This document shows, one piece after another, positions 37,830-47,367 of a stretch of 47,466 bases of DNA. Every line of letters starts with the position of its first letter. The first letter of the stretch is position 1. The notes beneath the pieces were generated by a model, which had not been told where the DNA came from, made no database searches, and worked only from the letters and a program-made list of their open reading frames with translations. Made by a program: the position numbers and the translations under genes. The stretch is from a virus. Location: IMG/VR virus record IMGVR_UViG_3300028610_000087, positions 1 through 47,466 of that record. The stretch is one strand, 5' to 3'.

Positions 37830-39794
37830 ATGGGAACTACTTACGTACCAGAGGCAGTAGGTAGTGGTGTACAGACTACTTCTACTCTGAATGATAACTT
37901 CACTAATATTCAAACTGCATTAGCAGCTACTCTGTCTAGAGCAGGTACAGCTCCTAATGGTATGAGTGCTGACATTGATCTTAATTCTAATGATCTATTG
38001 AATGTTGCTAACATCAATACAGATGCTATGGTGCTTGGTGGTGTAGCCGTTACAGGTTCTGCTAATCTAGTTCAGACACAATTTGTAGAGAATGTTACTG
38101 CACTAGCTGCTACTACATTTGCTGTAGGCACTATTGTAGAAACTAAAGGATATGCTGTAAAAGGTGATGGTGGACAAGCTCGTTACCTGATTCAAACATC
38201 AGCAGAGTTCGGAGCTACACCTGATGAACTAGGTGATCATACTGACGCTAATAGTAATGTTGCTGCTATTCAAACTGAGACTATGCTCTCTCTTAAACAA
38301 CTAGGTTGTGTTGGAGATGATGTTGCAGATGATACTACAGCATTGATTGCTGCTTGTGTTCGTGGTACTGATCTCATAGTTAATGATGGACTCACGTTCA
38401 AAATTACTACAGTTGTAGCTATGCCAACAGGTTGTGTACTACACGGTCCGGGTACTCTAAATCTAGCTGGTATTGATGGTACTGTTTACCTAACTATGAC
38501 TAGCGCATCTAATGCTGGCTTAAAGAGTGTTATCCTTACAGGCACAGGTAATGCATCAATAGCTGGACGTGCTATTAGGATGAGTACTACAGATAATTGT
38601 TTTGTATCTGAGTGTGACTTCACTGATATTGAAGGTTCAGGTGTAGAACTTAATCTGACTGCAGTTTCTAATATAGTAACTAAAAATAAGTTTACTGATT
38701 GTAGTGGCTTCGGTATTGTACTAGATTCTGCTGCCAATGCAAATGAAATTAGTTTCAATAAAACTAAGTCGAATGGCCTAGAGTTAATCGGACTAAAGCA
38801 AAATAGTTTCTACAATCGTATTATCGGGAATATTGCAGAGAATACTGGGGATAATGGAATCTCTATTTCTGGATTCCGTAACTCAATCGTTGGCAATACT
38901 TGTGTAACTAATCAAAAGGCAGGCATCTGGATATGGGGTGGATTCAATACCGTAACTGGCAATACCTGTTTAAATAATAACCAGATTGCATCTACGTGGG
39001 CTGGGATTGGTGCATCATCTAATTTTGGTGGTACTGGTCAGAACAATATTATTTCAGCTAATATCTGTGAAGATACTCAAGCTGTAGCTACACAGCATAA
39101 CGGAGTTCGACTTGGTGGTACTGGATACTCTATCTGGGTTACAGCTACAGCATATACTGCAAGTACAGACTTTGTTACAAATGGATTGAATATCTATTTA
39201 GCAACAACTACTGGAACATCTGGAGCTACAGCACCAACACATACTTCTGGCGATGTGTCAGATGGTGGTGTTACTTGGAGATTCATTAGAACTTTCAATC
39301 TAACAGCAAGCGGTAACTACAACAATGTCTCAGACAATATGGTGCTTAGATCTGCATCTGATGACTATTTTGATGTTACAGGGTTCTCACTAAACTCTTT
39401 AAATGCTGATGTTAATCAGATCTCTACTGGTCAAACAAACCACCAAATATCTGGTATTCAACGGATTGAAGGTGCTACCACGATATTCTTAAATATCAAT
39501 GGGACAGATGAGCTTAGAGTAACATCAACAGAGATGCGACCGGAAGCAGATTTAGGATCTAAGTTAGGACTAACTAACAGGAGATTTTCAGAAGTACATT
39601 CGAATGCTTTCTTTAGCGGAGCAAGTGGAGCTACTGTAAAGGTTGTAGGTGCCCGTCAAACAGGATGGACAGCTCCTACAGGTACTTCAGATAGAACAAC
39701 ATTCGCTACTTCGACTGTTACACTGCCTGAGCTAGCCGAACGAGTTAAAGCACTTATAGATGATACAACTACTCACGGACTTATCGGTACTTAA
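37830..39794 (+). CDS. Tailspike / receptor-binding protein with beta-helix
   Basis: 654 residues. N-terminal part (1-150) is a particle-binding region. Residues about 155-420 are a right-handed parallel beta-helix of the pectate-lyase type: repeating short asparagine/valine/isoleucine turns (GNIAENTGDNGISISG, VTGNTCLNNN). Residues about 430-490 (IWVTATAYTASTDFVTNG, APTHTSGDVSDGGVTWRF) form a small carbohydrate-binding-like module. The end (GARQTGWTAPTGT, TTHGLIGT) is a common phage fibre C-terminal motif. It should bind, perhaps cut, host surface polysaccharide. The catalytic residues cannot be named by eye. Confidence 0.8.
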   Translation: MGTTYVPEAVGSGVQTTSTLNDNFTNIQTALAATLSRAGTAPNGMSADIDLNSNDLLNVANINTDAMVLGGVAVTGSANLVQTQFVENVTALAATTFAVGTIVETKGYAVKGDGGQARYLIQTSAEFGATPDELGDHTDANSNVAAIQTETMLSLKQLGCVGDDVADDTTALIAACVRGTDLIVNDGLTFKITTVVAMPTGCVLHGPGTLNLAGIDGTVYLTMTSASNAGLKSVILTGTGNASIAGRAIRMSTTDNCFVSECDFTDIEGSGVELNLTAVSNIVTKNKFTDCSGFGIVLDSAANANEISFNKTKSNGLELIGLKQNSFYNRIIGNIAENTGDNGISISGFRNSIVGNTCVTNQKAGIWIWGGFNTVTGNTCLNNNQIASTWAGIGASSNFGGTGQNNIISANICEDTQAVATQHNGVRLGGTGYSIWVTATAYTASTDFVTNGLNIYLATTTGTSGATAPTHTSGDVSDGGVTWRFIRTFNLTASGNYNNVSDNMVLRSASDDYFDVTGFSLNSLNADVNQISTGQTNHQISGIQRIEGATTIFLNINGTDELRVTSTEMRPEADLGSKLGLTNRRFSEVHSNAFFSGASGATVKVVGARQTGWTAPTGTSDRTTFATSTVTLPELAERVKALIDDTTTHGLIGT

Positions 39795-39797
39795 TAT

Positions 39798-40292
39798 ATG
39801 AGTAAGTTTAAAGATAGTATCGGACGTTACTTTACTAAAGGACTCTTCTGGGAAACATGTAAACCTGAGAACAAAGACTGGGCTTCGTATACTCTTAAGG
39901 AGGTAGATCATAAAGGTCTGCCTTCTCTTAAAGTTCTATATTTGAAGTTAAGTACTTCTCCAGGTGCAGGCGAGTATGACTTCGCTAAAGCTTGTCTAGG
40001 TGGATGGAAGCATTGGTTAGTATTGACTGAGAGTGCATGGTTCAAACCTTATCTTGAAGAGTGGCGTGAAGAACTTGAGATTAAAGTTCGTAGTGAAGCT
40101 ATCAAGCAGATTGCTAAACATGCCAAGTCTGAGAAAGGATATCAAGCTTCTAAGTTCTTAGCAGACTGTGGATGGAATCTTCATAAGGCAGGACGTCCTT
40201 CTAAAGCAGAAGTAACTCGCGAAGCTCGTATCGCTGCTAATGTTAAGTCTGAAGTTGATGATGATCTGAAGAGACTACAACTGGTAACTTAA
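39798..40292 (+). CDS. Terminase small subunit (probable)
   Basis: 164 residues, directly upstream of the large terminase with a one-base gap. Highly charged, helical, with a C-terminal GRPSKAEVTREARI segment typical of phage small terminase proteins. It should recognise phage DNA and feed it to the large subunit. No Shine-Dalgarno is seen, so it is probably coupled to the tailspike gene's stop three bases earlier. Assignment by position and character. Confidence 0.65.
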   Translation: MSKFKDSIGRYFTKGLFWETCKPENKDWASYTLKEVDHKGLPSLKVLYLKLSTSPGAGEYDFAKACLGGWKHWLVLTESAWFKPYLEEWREELEIKVRSEAIKQIAKHAKSEKGYQASKFLADCGWNLHKAGRPSKAEVTREARIAANVKSEVDDDLKRLQLVT

Positions 40293-40293
40293 T

Positions 40294-41829
40294 ATGGCAC
40301 CACGTAATAACATTGACATTATCCGTGAAGCAGCAGAGTCAGATCTATATACCTTTGCTAAACTCATTGGGCCTAACCGTCTATACGGAGATATTCACAG
40401 AGAAGTGTTTACTTGGTTACAGGAAACTGAACAACCTAACCAACTACTGTTGTTACCTCGAGCGCATATGAAGTCGCACTGTATTGCGGTATGGTGTGCA
40501 TGGTGGATCACGCGGCATCCAGATACTACTATTCTTTACATTTCAGCTACATCTACATTGGCCGAGCAACAACTCTTTGCTATTAAGAATATCTTAACTA
40601 GCAAGAAGTATAAGAAGTATTGGCCTGATATGATCCATCCTGAAGAGGGTAAGCGAGAGCGGTGGGCGTCAACTGCTATCTCGGTGGATCATCCGAAACG
40701 TAAAGATGAGGGCGTCCGTGATCCTACCATTATCGTTGCAGGTCTTACTACTAACACTGTAGGTCTTCACTCAGATGTTATCGTAGCAGATGATGTCGTA
40801 GTTCCTGACAATGCACACACAGAAGATGGACGACGTAAGTGTTCAAGCGCTATGTCTCTTATGGCATCTATCTTGAATACTGGTGGTATGATTAAAGCTT
40901 GTGGTACACGCTATCATCCTGCAGATCAATATGATGTGTGGAAGAAACAAAAGATGGCTACCTTTGACGATAACGATGAGATCGTTGGAGAAGAACTTCT
41001 ATGGGATATTAAAGAACATGTCGTTGAAGATGATGGACTCTTTCTCTGGCCTAGAGAACAAAGACCAGATGGTAAGTCGTTTGGCTTTAATCGCAGAGAA
41101 CTGGAGAGAATTAAACAGTTGTATACTGACCGAACCCAGTTCTATGCCCAGTACTACAATGATCCGAATGACCCCAGCTCCGACCGTCTCAGCCGAGATC
41201 GTTTCCAGTATTATGACCAGAAGCACATAAAGTTTACTGATGGACAGTGGCACTTTAAGTATAGTCCTTTGAATGTGTACGCCTCTATTGACTTTGCATT
41301 TACAGTTAGCAAGAAGGCTGACTTCACAGCAATAGTAGTTGTAGGTGTAGACCCTGAAGGATATATTTATCTGCTGGACATTGACAGGTTTCGATCTGAT
41401 AAGATCTCCGGTCTATTCGATCATGTAGTGTCGATGCATGAGAAATGGAATTTCGCTAAGCTACGAGCTGAAGTGAACGCAGCACAAGGAATGATCGCTA
41501 GAGATCTTAAGGATCGGATTAGAAAAGAAGGTATGCGTTTATCTATTGATGAACATAAACCTACAAGACATACAGGCACTAAGGATGAACGTATCCGTGC
41601 AGTGCTAGAACCACGATATGATAACCAGACTATCTTCCACTACCGTGGTGGATATGTAGGAATACTTGAGGAAGAACTCGTACTTGCGCGTCCTCCTCAT
41701 GATGATATTAAAGATGCCTTGGCCTCTGTAATTGAAATTGCAAAGTCGCCACGAGCTACCCGAAGGTCTAAGAAGACCAATAATAATGTAATCTTTCATA
41801 GCCGTTGGGGCGGAGTAGCACACAGATGA
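40294..41829 (+). CDS. Terminase large subunit
   Basis: 511 residues. N-terminal ATPase with the Walker A-like LLLPRAHMKSH (51-62) of T7 gp19-type terminases, and Walker B DVIVADD (161-167). C-terminal RNase H-like nuclease beginning YASIDFAF (329-336) with KADFTAIVVVG after, and a third acidic site in HDDIKDALAS near residue 470. Packages DNA into the prohead and cuts it. Its stop overlaps the portal ATG (ATGA). All expected motifs are present. Confidence 0.93.
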   Translation: MAPRNNIDIIREAAESDLYTFAKLIGPNRLYGDIHREVFTWLQETEQPNQLLLLPRAHMKSHCIAVWCAWWITRHPDTTILYISATSTLAEQQLFAIKNILTSKKYKKYWPDMIHPEEGKRERWASTAISVDHPKRKDEGVRDPTIIVAGLTTNTVGLHSDVIVADDVVVPDNAHTEDGRRKCSSAMSLMASILNTGGMIKACGTRYHPADQYDVWKKQKMATFDDNDEIVGEELLWDIKEHVVEDDGLFLWPREQRPDGKSFGFNRRELERIKQLYTDRTQFYAQYYNDPNDPSSDRLSRDRFQYYDQKHIKFTDGQWHFKYSPLNVYASIDFAFTVSKKADFTAIVVVGVDPEGYIYLLDIDRFRSDKISGLFDHVVSMHEKWNFAKLRAEVNAAQGMIARDLKDRIRKEGMRLSIDEHKPTRHTGTKDERIRAVLEPRYDNQTIFHYRGGYVGILEEELVLARPPHDDIKDALASVIEIAKSPRATRRSKKTNNNVIFHSRWGGVAHR

Positions 41830-43577
41830 GTATTAAAACTCTTGAACTTAAAGACCTACTGACCCAAGATAACTTGGCGAAGACTATTGCTGAACGGTGG
41901 GATTCATTTAATTCTCAGCGTCAAGGCTGGTTGAATGAGTTGGAGGAGCGTCGGAATTATATCTTTGCTACTGACACAACTTCAACAACTAATGCAGCAT
42001 TACCCTGGAAGAATAAGACTACGCTTCCTAAGCTAGCACAGATCAGGGATAACTTGCATGCTAACTATTTGTCTGCTCTCTTCCCTAATGATGAGTGGTT
42101 GCGTTGGGAGGGCTATACATTAAATGACGAAGTACAGCAGAAGCGACAAGCTATTCAAGCTTACATGTCCAACAAGACTCGCATCTCTGATTTCCGTAGT
42201 ACAGTGTCCCGTCTACTGTACGATTATATTGATTATGGTAATGCATTTGCTACAACTGATTGGACTGATGAATCTAAGTTAGACACTGAAACTGGCGAGG
42301 TTATACCTGGTTATGTAGGTCCCCGACTAGTTCGTATCTCTCCTCTTGATATCGTATTCGATCCTACCGCTTCTTCCTTTGAAGATACCTGGAAGATCAC
42401 CCGTACCATTAAACACTTCGGCGAACTGGAGATGGAGTCGGATGCTAATCCCCACTTCAAAGATATCCTCGCTAAGGCGAAACAAGTACGAAGTGATGCA
42501 AGTTCCTTTACGCGTGATGACTTCCGTAAGGCCGTAGGATTTAGTGTAGATGGCTTCGGCGATCTCCAAGAATATTTGAAGTCAGGATATGTAGAGATCC
42601 TCGAATTTGAAGGGACCATGCATGACTGGGCTACTGGTGAGCTGCTAGATGATCATGTGATTACTATCATTGATCGTCAACACGTAATCCGTAAAGAGCC
42701 TATCCCTGCATGGAAGCGTAATGGATATAAAGTACACGTTGGCTGGCGTCTCCGTCCCGACAATCTATACGCTATGGGACCTTTGGATAATCTCGTTGGA
42801 CTTCAATATCGACTAGATCATCTAGAGAACTTGAAGGCTGATGTATTCGATCTTATCGTAGCACCACCTCTAAAGATCTTTGGTGATGTAGATGAGTTTA
42901 AATGGGCTCCATTTGCAGAGATCCATATCGGTGAAGGTGGTGATGTACAGCCTCTAGCTCCTACTGCGAATGCTCTCCAAGCTAATATAGAGATCGCACA
43001 GATTCTTCAACTGATGGAGGAATTTGCTGGTGCACCAAAACAAGCTATGGGTATTCGAACTCCTGGCGAGAAGACTGCTTTTGAAGTACAATCTCTTGAG
43101 AATGCGGCAGGCCGTATCTTCCAAGAAAAGATCCAGCAGTTCGAAATAGAAATGCTAGAACGTAGCCTCAACAACATGCTTGAGGTTGCACGACGTGAAT
43201 TGGATGGTGCTGATGTTGTCCGTGTAATGGATAATGATATTGGTGTTGCTCAGTTCCTTAGCGTTACTAAAGAAGAGATTACTGCTAAAGGACATCTACG
43301 TCCTATCGGTGCTCGGCACTTTGCAGCACGGTCACAGCTCATTCAGAACTTGACAGGTATTACTAATTCAGGTGTGTGGCCTAAGATTGAACGTCACTTT
43401 AGCGATAAAGCATTGGCTAAACTTGTTGAAGACAGTTTCCAACTGAAGCGCTTTGAGCTAGTCTCGGATAACATTGCACTGTTTGAAAAGGCTGAAGCTC
43501 AGCAGCTGGTTAACCAGATGGCTGAAGACCTGGCTGTTGAACAAGCTACACCAATTGAAGGGGGGCCAGTAGCATGA
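41826..43577 (+). CDS. Portal (head-tail connector) protein
   Basis: 583 residues starting MSIKTLELKDLL at 41826, where the ATG overlaps the terminase stop; a longer frame from 41805 lacks a ribosome site. T7 gp8-like portal character: an early helical region (WDSFNSQRQGWLNELEERRNY split over about 25-45), a wing region, and the conserved GAPKQAMGIRTPGEKTAFE segment (about 405-423). Dodecameric ring at the vertex for DNA entry and tail joining. Larger than T7 gp8 (536). Confidence 0.88.
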   Translation: MSIKTLELKDLLTQDNLAKTIAERWDSFNSQRQGWLNELEERRNYIFATDTTSTTNAALPWKNKTTLPKLAQIRDNLHANYLSALFPNDEWLRWEGYTLNDEVQQKRQAIQAYMSNKTRISDFRSTVSRLLYDYIDYGNAFATTDWTDESKLDTETGEVIPGYVGPRLVRISPLDIVFDPTASSFEDTWKITRTIKHFGELEMESDANPHFKDILAKAKQVRSDASSFTRDDFRKAVGFSVDGFGDLQEYLKSGYVEILEFEGTMHDWATGELLDDHVITIIDRQHVIRKEPIPAWKRNGYKVHVGWRLRPDNLYAMGPLDNLVGLQYRLDHLENLKADVFDLIVAPPLKIFGDVDEFKWAPFAEIHIGEGGDVQPLAPTANALQANIEIAQILQLMEEFAGAPKQAMGIRTPGEKTAFEVQSLENAAGRIFQEKIQQFEIEMLERSLNNMLEVARRELDGADVVRVMDNDIGVAQFLSVTKEEITAKGHLRPIGARHFAARSQLIQNLTGITNSGVWPKIERHFSDKALAKLVEDSFQLKRFELVSDNIALFEKAEAQQLVNQMAEDLAVEQATPIEGGPVA

Positions 43578-43828
43578 GTATGAGTGTTAAGTGGTGTGCC
43601 CACCTAAAAGGATCGGACAAGGAAAACTTTCAGAAGTTTGTCCGTTCTAATTCAGATCTCCTTAGACGCCTTGACCAGATCCTTACTGAAGATCTTGAAG
43701 AGACTTATTTGGAAATGTCCCAAGCGGATTCATACCAGACTCCTGCTTGGGCAGAAAAACAGGCTGATCGTTTAGGTAAGATCAGGACTTTACGTAAAGT
43801 TAAAGACTTAATTAATATTTGGAGTTAA
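43574..43828 (+). CDS. Small hypothetical head-region protein (84 aa)
   Basis: 84 residues, charged and helical. Starts on a four-base overlap with the portal stop (ATGA) and ends two bases before the scaffold start. Position suggests a head assembly role. No family recognised. Confidence 0.65.
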   Translation: MSMSVKWCAHLKGSDKENFQKFVRSNSDLLRRLDQILTEDLEETYLEMSQADSYQTPAWAEKQADRLGKIRTLRKVKDLINIWS

Positions 43829-43829
43829 A

Positions 43830-44576
43830 ATGGCTGACGATATTTTCGGCAACCCCGGAACTGTAGTGCCTGCACAAGATACACAGGTAACCCCTGCAAC
43901 GACCGAACAGCCGGTCACTAAACCTGCTGAGTCCCCTCAACCGATTACTGATCCGTATGCTAACCTGCTCTCGGGAATCCAGGCGGAAGATGGACGACAG
44001 AAATACGCAACAGTATCAGATGCGATCAATAGTATCCCTCACGCACAGACCCACATTAAAGAATTGTCTGATAAGGTGAAGGATCTTGAAGGGAAGCTAG
44101 ATCAGTCTACTTCTATCGAGGACGTACTGAAGCGTGTTGAACAGTCTAAACAAGCTGTCGATGAGACACCCTCAAAGCAAGAGCTTGATGAGACAACTCT
44201 AGCACAACAAATGGAAGCGTTTCTTAATAAGCGTGAACATAACAATGTGCAGAAGACTAACCAAGAACAAGTGGTTAGTTCTTTGGCAGAGAAGTTTGGA
44301 GATAAGGCTAAAGAGACTTACGTTGCTAAAGCTACTGAACTAGGATTATCCATTGAGGTGTTCAATGACCTTGCACGCCGGAGTCCTAAAGCAGTACTGC
44401 AATACTTTGATGCATCTCCTAAACAATCTGTTAGTTCTTTTACCAAGCCGTCTGTGAATACGGCAGCCCTGGATATGACTCCTAAAGTTGAGATTGATCC
44501 TATGGCTAAGTTCCGTTCACACGACACTGAACTACTACAGAAGTGGCGTACTGCTGCTTCGAAAATTGAGGGTTAA
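43830..44576 (+). CDS. Scaffolding protein (probable)
   Basis: 248 residues. Acidic, Gln/Pro/Thr-rich N-terminus, then a coiled-coil-like part (about 75-100, HIKELSDKVKDLEGKLDQS) and a basic helical C-terminus (about 225-248) that would bind the capsid protein. Position directly before the major capsid gene, with GGAG before the ATG, is standard for T7 gp9-type scaffolds. Assignment by composition and order. Confidence 0.75.
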   Translation: MADDIFGNPGTVVPAQDTQVTPATTEQPVTKPAESPQPITDPYANLLSGIQAEDGRQKYATVSDAINSIPHAQTHIKELSDKVKDLEGKLDQSTSIEDVLKRVEQSKQAVDETPSKQELDETTLAQQMEAFLNKREHNNVQKTNQEQVVSSLAEKFGDKAKETYVAKATELGLSIEVFNDLARRSPKAVLQYFDASPKQSVSSFTKPSVNTAALDMTPKVEIDPMAKFRSHDTELLQKWRTAASKIEG

Positions 44577-44581
44577 TTGCA

Positions 44582-45556
44582 ATGGCAATTACACGCGATT
44601 CCAACACTAGCTTCATTGAAGCTCAACAGTATTCCCAGTTCATTCTGGAAACTCTTCATGATGGTCTCCTTCCGACCAACTTCTATCGTAACGTAACTGA
44701 CTTTGGTGATGGCACTACGCTGAACATCAAGACTGTCGGTACCGCTACCATTCAGGAAGTTACCGAGAACGAAGACATCACCTTTAACCCGATTGAGACT
44801 GGTAACGTCCAGTTGACTATCACTGACCATATTGGTGACGGCTGGTTCGTTACTGATGAGATGCGTCAAGACGGTGCTCAGATCGAGCAACTGACTGCCC
44901 TCCGTGGTACTGAAGCTACTCGTGCTATTCAAGAGCACTTCGAGACTCGCTTCCTGACTACCATGAATGCCGGTCAGACTGATGACGCTCCCAACAATGT
45001 TAACGGGTTCTCTCACCGTTTCCTGGGTACTGGCACCAACGAGACTATGGCTGAAGCTGACCTGATCACTATGCGTCTGGCTTTCGATAAGGCTAACGTG
45101 CCTATGACTGGTCGTGTAGCTATCGTTGATCCGGTTGTAGCTGCTACCTTTGCTAACAGCTCTACCCTGACCACCTTCCTGAACAACGGTGGTGATGCTC
45201 AAGGTCTGTCTGCTCAGTTGGTTAAGGACGGGTTCGATATGAACCACCAGTTCGTAACTATGCTGCACGGATGGCAGATCTGGACTTCTAACCGTCTGCC
45301 TACTCTGGCTGCCGGTGCCGGTGTAGATGGTACTGCCTCTGTAACCGCTGCTGGTGTTGCTAACATCTTCATGTGCATGGCTGACGATGGTTGTAAGCCT
45401 GGTATGCTGGCATGGCGTCAGCCCCCTCGTGTTGAATCTGAGCGTAACATCTCTAAGCGTCGTGACGAGTTCGTCCAGACTGCTCGTTGGGGTGTTGGTG
45501 TTCAACGTGTTGACACCTTGGGTGTTATCGTAACCGACGCTATTGCTGTCGTATAA
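44582..45556 (+). CDS. Major capsid protein
   Basis: 324 residues. Matches the T7-type/HK97-fold capsid in size and layout: N-terminal arm, YSQFILETLHDGLLPTNFY near the start, and a C-terminal beta-rich domain. Preference for abundant codons (CTG, GGT, CGT, ACC) is visibly stronger here than in neighbours, as expected of a very highly expressed gene. Located after the scaffold gene. Antisense open frame of 310 codons on the other strand is a by-product. Confidence 0.88.
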   Translation: MAITRDSNTSFIEAQQYSQFILETLHDGLLPTNFYRNVTDFGDGTTLNIKTVGTATIQEVTENEDITFNPIETGNVQLTITDHIGDGWFVTDEMRQDGAQIEQLTALRGTEATRAIQEHFETRFLTTMNAGQTDDAPNNVNGFSHRFLGTGTNETMAEADLITMRLAFDKANVPMTGRVAIVDPVVAATFANSSTLTTFLNNGGDAQGLSAQLVKDGFDMNHQFVTMLHGWQIWTSNRLPTLAAGAGVDGTASVTAAGVANIFMCMADDGCKPGMLAWRQPPRVESERNISKRRDEFVQTARWGVGVQRVDTLGVIVTDAIAVV

Positions 45557-45570
45557 AGGAGACTTGAATA

Positions 45571-46044
45571 ATGTCTACTATTGAAGATACTGCTGGACTC
45601 GGCGTTAACAACGTCTTCGGTCCTCGTGATACACAAGAAGGCCGTCTGGGTGGTGGTAAGCATCCCCATGTAGGTGCTGAGCATGAAGCTGTTGTTTATA
45701 TTACTGGTGATGATTTCGCTGGTGGTGTAAGCTTTAACACCCAACTGACTCTGCCTGCTGGTTCTTTCCCCCTCGAAGCTACCTTCGAAATTACTGAGGC
45801 ATTCACTGTAGGTAACGCTGATAACGTTATCAACATTGGTACTGATACTTCTGAGATCACTAATGGCTTTGCTATTGCTGATCCAGAGACTGCCGAGGTC
45901 ACCCGAGATACTTCCGGTGCTGGTACTTGGGCTGCTGAACTAGCTGCCGATACCGCTGTAGGTGTATCTGTAACTGGTACTACTGCCGCTATTACTGCTG
46001 GCTCTGGTGCTGCTAAGGCTATCATCAAGTATATCAAGATTTGA
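45571..46044 (+). CDS. Head decoration or minor capsid protein (157 aa)
   Basis: 157 residues, rich in Ala/Gly/Thr/Val and beta-like, with few charges. Strong ribosome site AAGGAG and the codon bias of the capsid gene suggest high expression. Ends before a strong terminator, so it shares the capsid's abundant transcript. Decoration protein is the best fit from position; no family certain. Confidence 0.65.
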   Translation: MSTIEDTAGLGVNNVFGPRDTQEGRLGGGKHPHVGAEHEAVVYITGDDFAGGVSFNTQLTLPAGSFPLEATFEITEAFTVGNADNVINIGTDTSEITNGFAIADPETAEVTRDTSGAGTWAAELAADTAVGVSVTGTTAAITAGSGAAKAIIKYIKI

Positions 46045-46057
46045 TGTAGTCTTGGAT

Positions 46058-46086
46058 AGGGAGCTTCGCGGCTCCCTTTTCTTTTT
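46058..46086 (+). terminator. Intrinsic terminator after capsid genes
   Basis: Seven-base stem AGGGAGC (46058-46064) / GCTCCCT (46071-46077), loop TTCGCG, followed by TTTTCTTTTT. Should end or thin out transcription after the capsid and decoration genes, keeping downstream tail genes lower. Confidence 0.9.
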
Positions 46087-46104
46087 CTAGCCTAGGAGTT
46101 TAAT

Positions 46105-47367
46105 ATGGCTATTGAGCATTCGCTTGCAGCTGATCCCGATATCCACGAGCCTAAAGATATTTCTACTGCTACTCTTGGGCAAGTATATATTTCTGATGGT
46201 GCTGGTAGCGGTGATTGGATTAATGCAGAGGGAAGTAAGACAATTCTCATATCTGTTAAAGCTGATCTCCCTACCCCAGCAGCAGGTGTTATTATCCTAG
46301 CTGCAAATACAGAATATCGTTTCCTAGCAGATGTGAGCCTAGGAACAGATCGTCTAGTTCTCGGAGATAATACTGTAATTCGTGGTATTGATTCTCTTAG
46401 CGTTACGATCACATATACCGGTACTGGTGACATGTTCACCATGGCTGATACGACTAACCGTGTTTCATTTGTTACTCTTGCATGTGCATTAGGTCGTGTA
46501 TTTAACTGGTCATGTACATCAACTAAGATCCTTCGTGTACATGATGTAACCATAGCTTCTGCAGATAAGGTCGGACTATTTACTGGTGTAGCTGGTATTA
46601 TCCGATTTACTAATGTAAGTCCTTCTGTCGTAACTACTGATGGTCTAGAATTCGTAGGTGACTTCCGTTCTTTTCTCTGGGAAGTAAGTGCATTCACTAT
46701 TTCTGCAGGTGCTATCTTCAATCTAGGTACTGCAACGTTTGATTCTTTTATCACTGATACAGTTCTAGCAACATTGAATGGCACAGCAAACCTTGTTAGT
46801 GGTGCAGCTTCATCTGCTAATATCAATACTGGTGGTATTGGTTTAGTTAATGTTATGCGGATCTCAGGAACAGGTACTCCTCTTTCAGGTGTTAGTCCTG
46901 ATGATGCTCTATGGGAATTCCGTCACAATGATGACATCCAGGACACCCGTCCTGATGGTCTTCTATCTATGCAAGGCAATGCTGTTAATACCGTGATCGC
47001 TGTATCTGGAACTTATGTCCTCGTTGCAGGTACTTGGGTAGTAGAACGCTCCAGTCAAACGACAGGAACTACTGCAGGCCGTATTACGTATAACGGTGGT
47101 AAAGACGCTACTCTTCCCATCGCATTTACTTGTTCTGTAGAACCTGCAAGTGGTACTAATAAACTCATCTCTCTCCGTTTATCTAAGAATGGTACTCCTG
47201 TTGCAAACAGTACTCGTACTGCTCAGACTAATACTGGTGTACCCACATCTATCACGGTTCTGTGGCAAGATGTAGCATCTACCGGAGATTTCTACGAAGT
47301 GTTTGCTACTAATGATACAGATACTATTGACGTTCTCGTTTCGAGTGCTATCGCTAGGATGAACTAA
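46105..47367 (+). CDS. Fibre- or head-fibre-like structural protein (420 aa)
   Basis: 420 residues, beta-rich with low charge. The N-terminal part (about 1-40) reads like a virion-attachment segment (SLGQVYISDGAGSGDW pattern). The middle resembles a beta-helix-like fold with inward-facing valines and isoleucines. The C-terminal 130 residues (NTVIAVSGTYVLVAGTWV; SLRLSKNGTPVANS) look like a C1q/TNF-like jelly-roll as found at phage fibre tips. AGGAG precedes the ATG. The gene ends three bases before tail tubular A. Probably a second host-contact or head-fibre protein; not proven. Confidence 0.6.
   Translation: MAIEHSLAADPDIHEPKDISTATLGQVYISDGAGSGDWINAEGSKTILISVKADLPTPAAGVIILAANTEYRFLADVSLGTDRLVLGDNTVIRGIDSLSVTITYTGTGDMFTMADTTNRVSFVTLACALGRVFNWSCTSTKILRVHDVTIASADKVGLFTGVAGIIRFTNVSPSVVTTDGLEFVGDFRSFLWEVSAFTISAGAIFNLGTATFDSFITDTVLATLNGTANLVSGAASSANINTGGIGLVNVMRISGTGTPLSGVSPDDALWEFRHNDDIQDTRPDGLLSMQGNAVNTVIAVSGTYVLVAGTWVVERSSQTTGTTAGRITYNGGKDATLPIAFTCSVEPASGTNKLISLRLSKNGTPVANSTRTAQTNTGVPTSITVLWQDVASTGDFYEVFATNDTDTIDVLVSSAIARMN

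Noticed and set aside
44573-45505. 310-codon open frame antisense to the major capsid gene
   Set aside because: Explained by the strong codon bias of the capsid gene, which avoids stops on the other strand. Low-complexity Ser/Thr/Val protein, no ribosome site, and no other evidence.
46092-46826. 244-codon antisense frame opposite the 420-residue virion gene
   Set aside because: No ribosome site, typical shadow composition; the plus-strand gene is clearly real.
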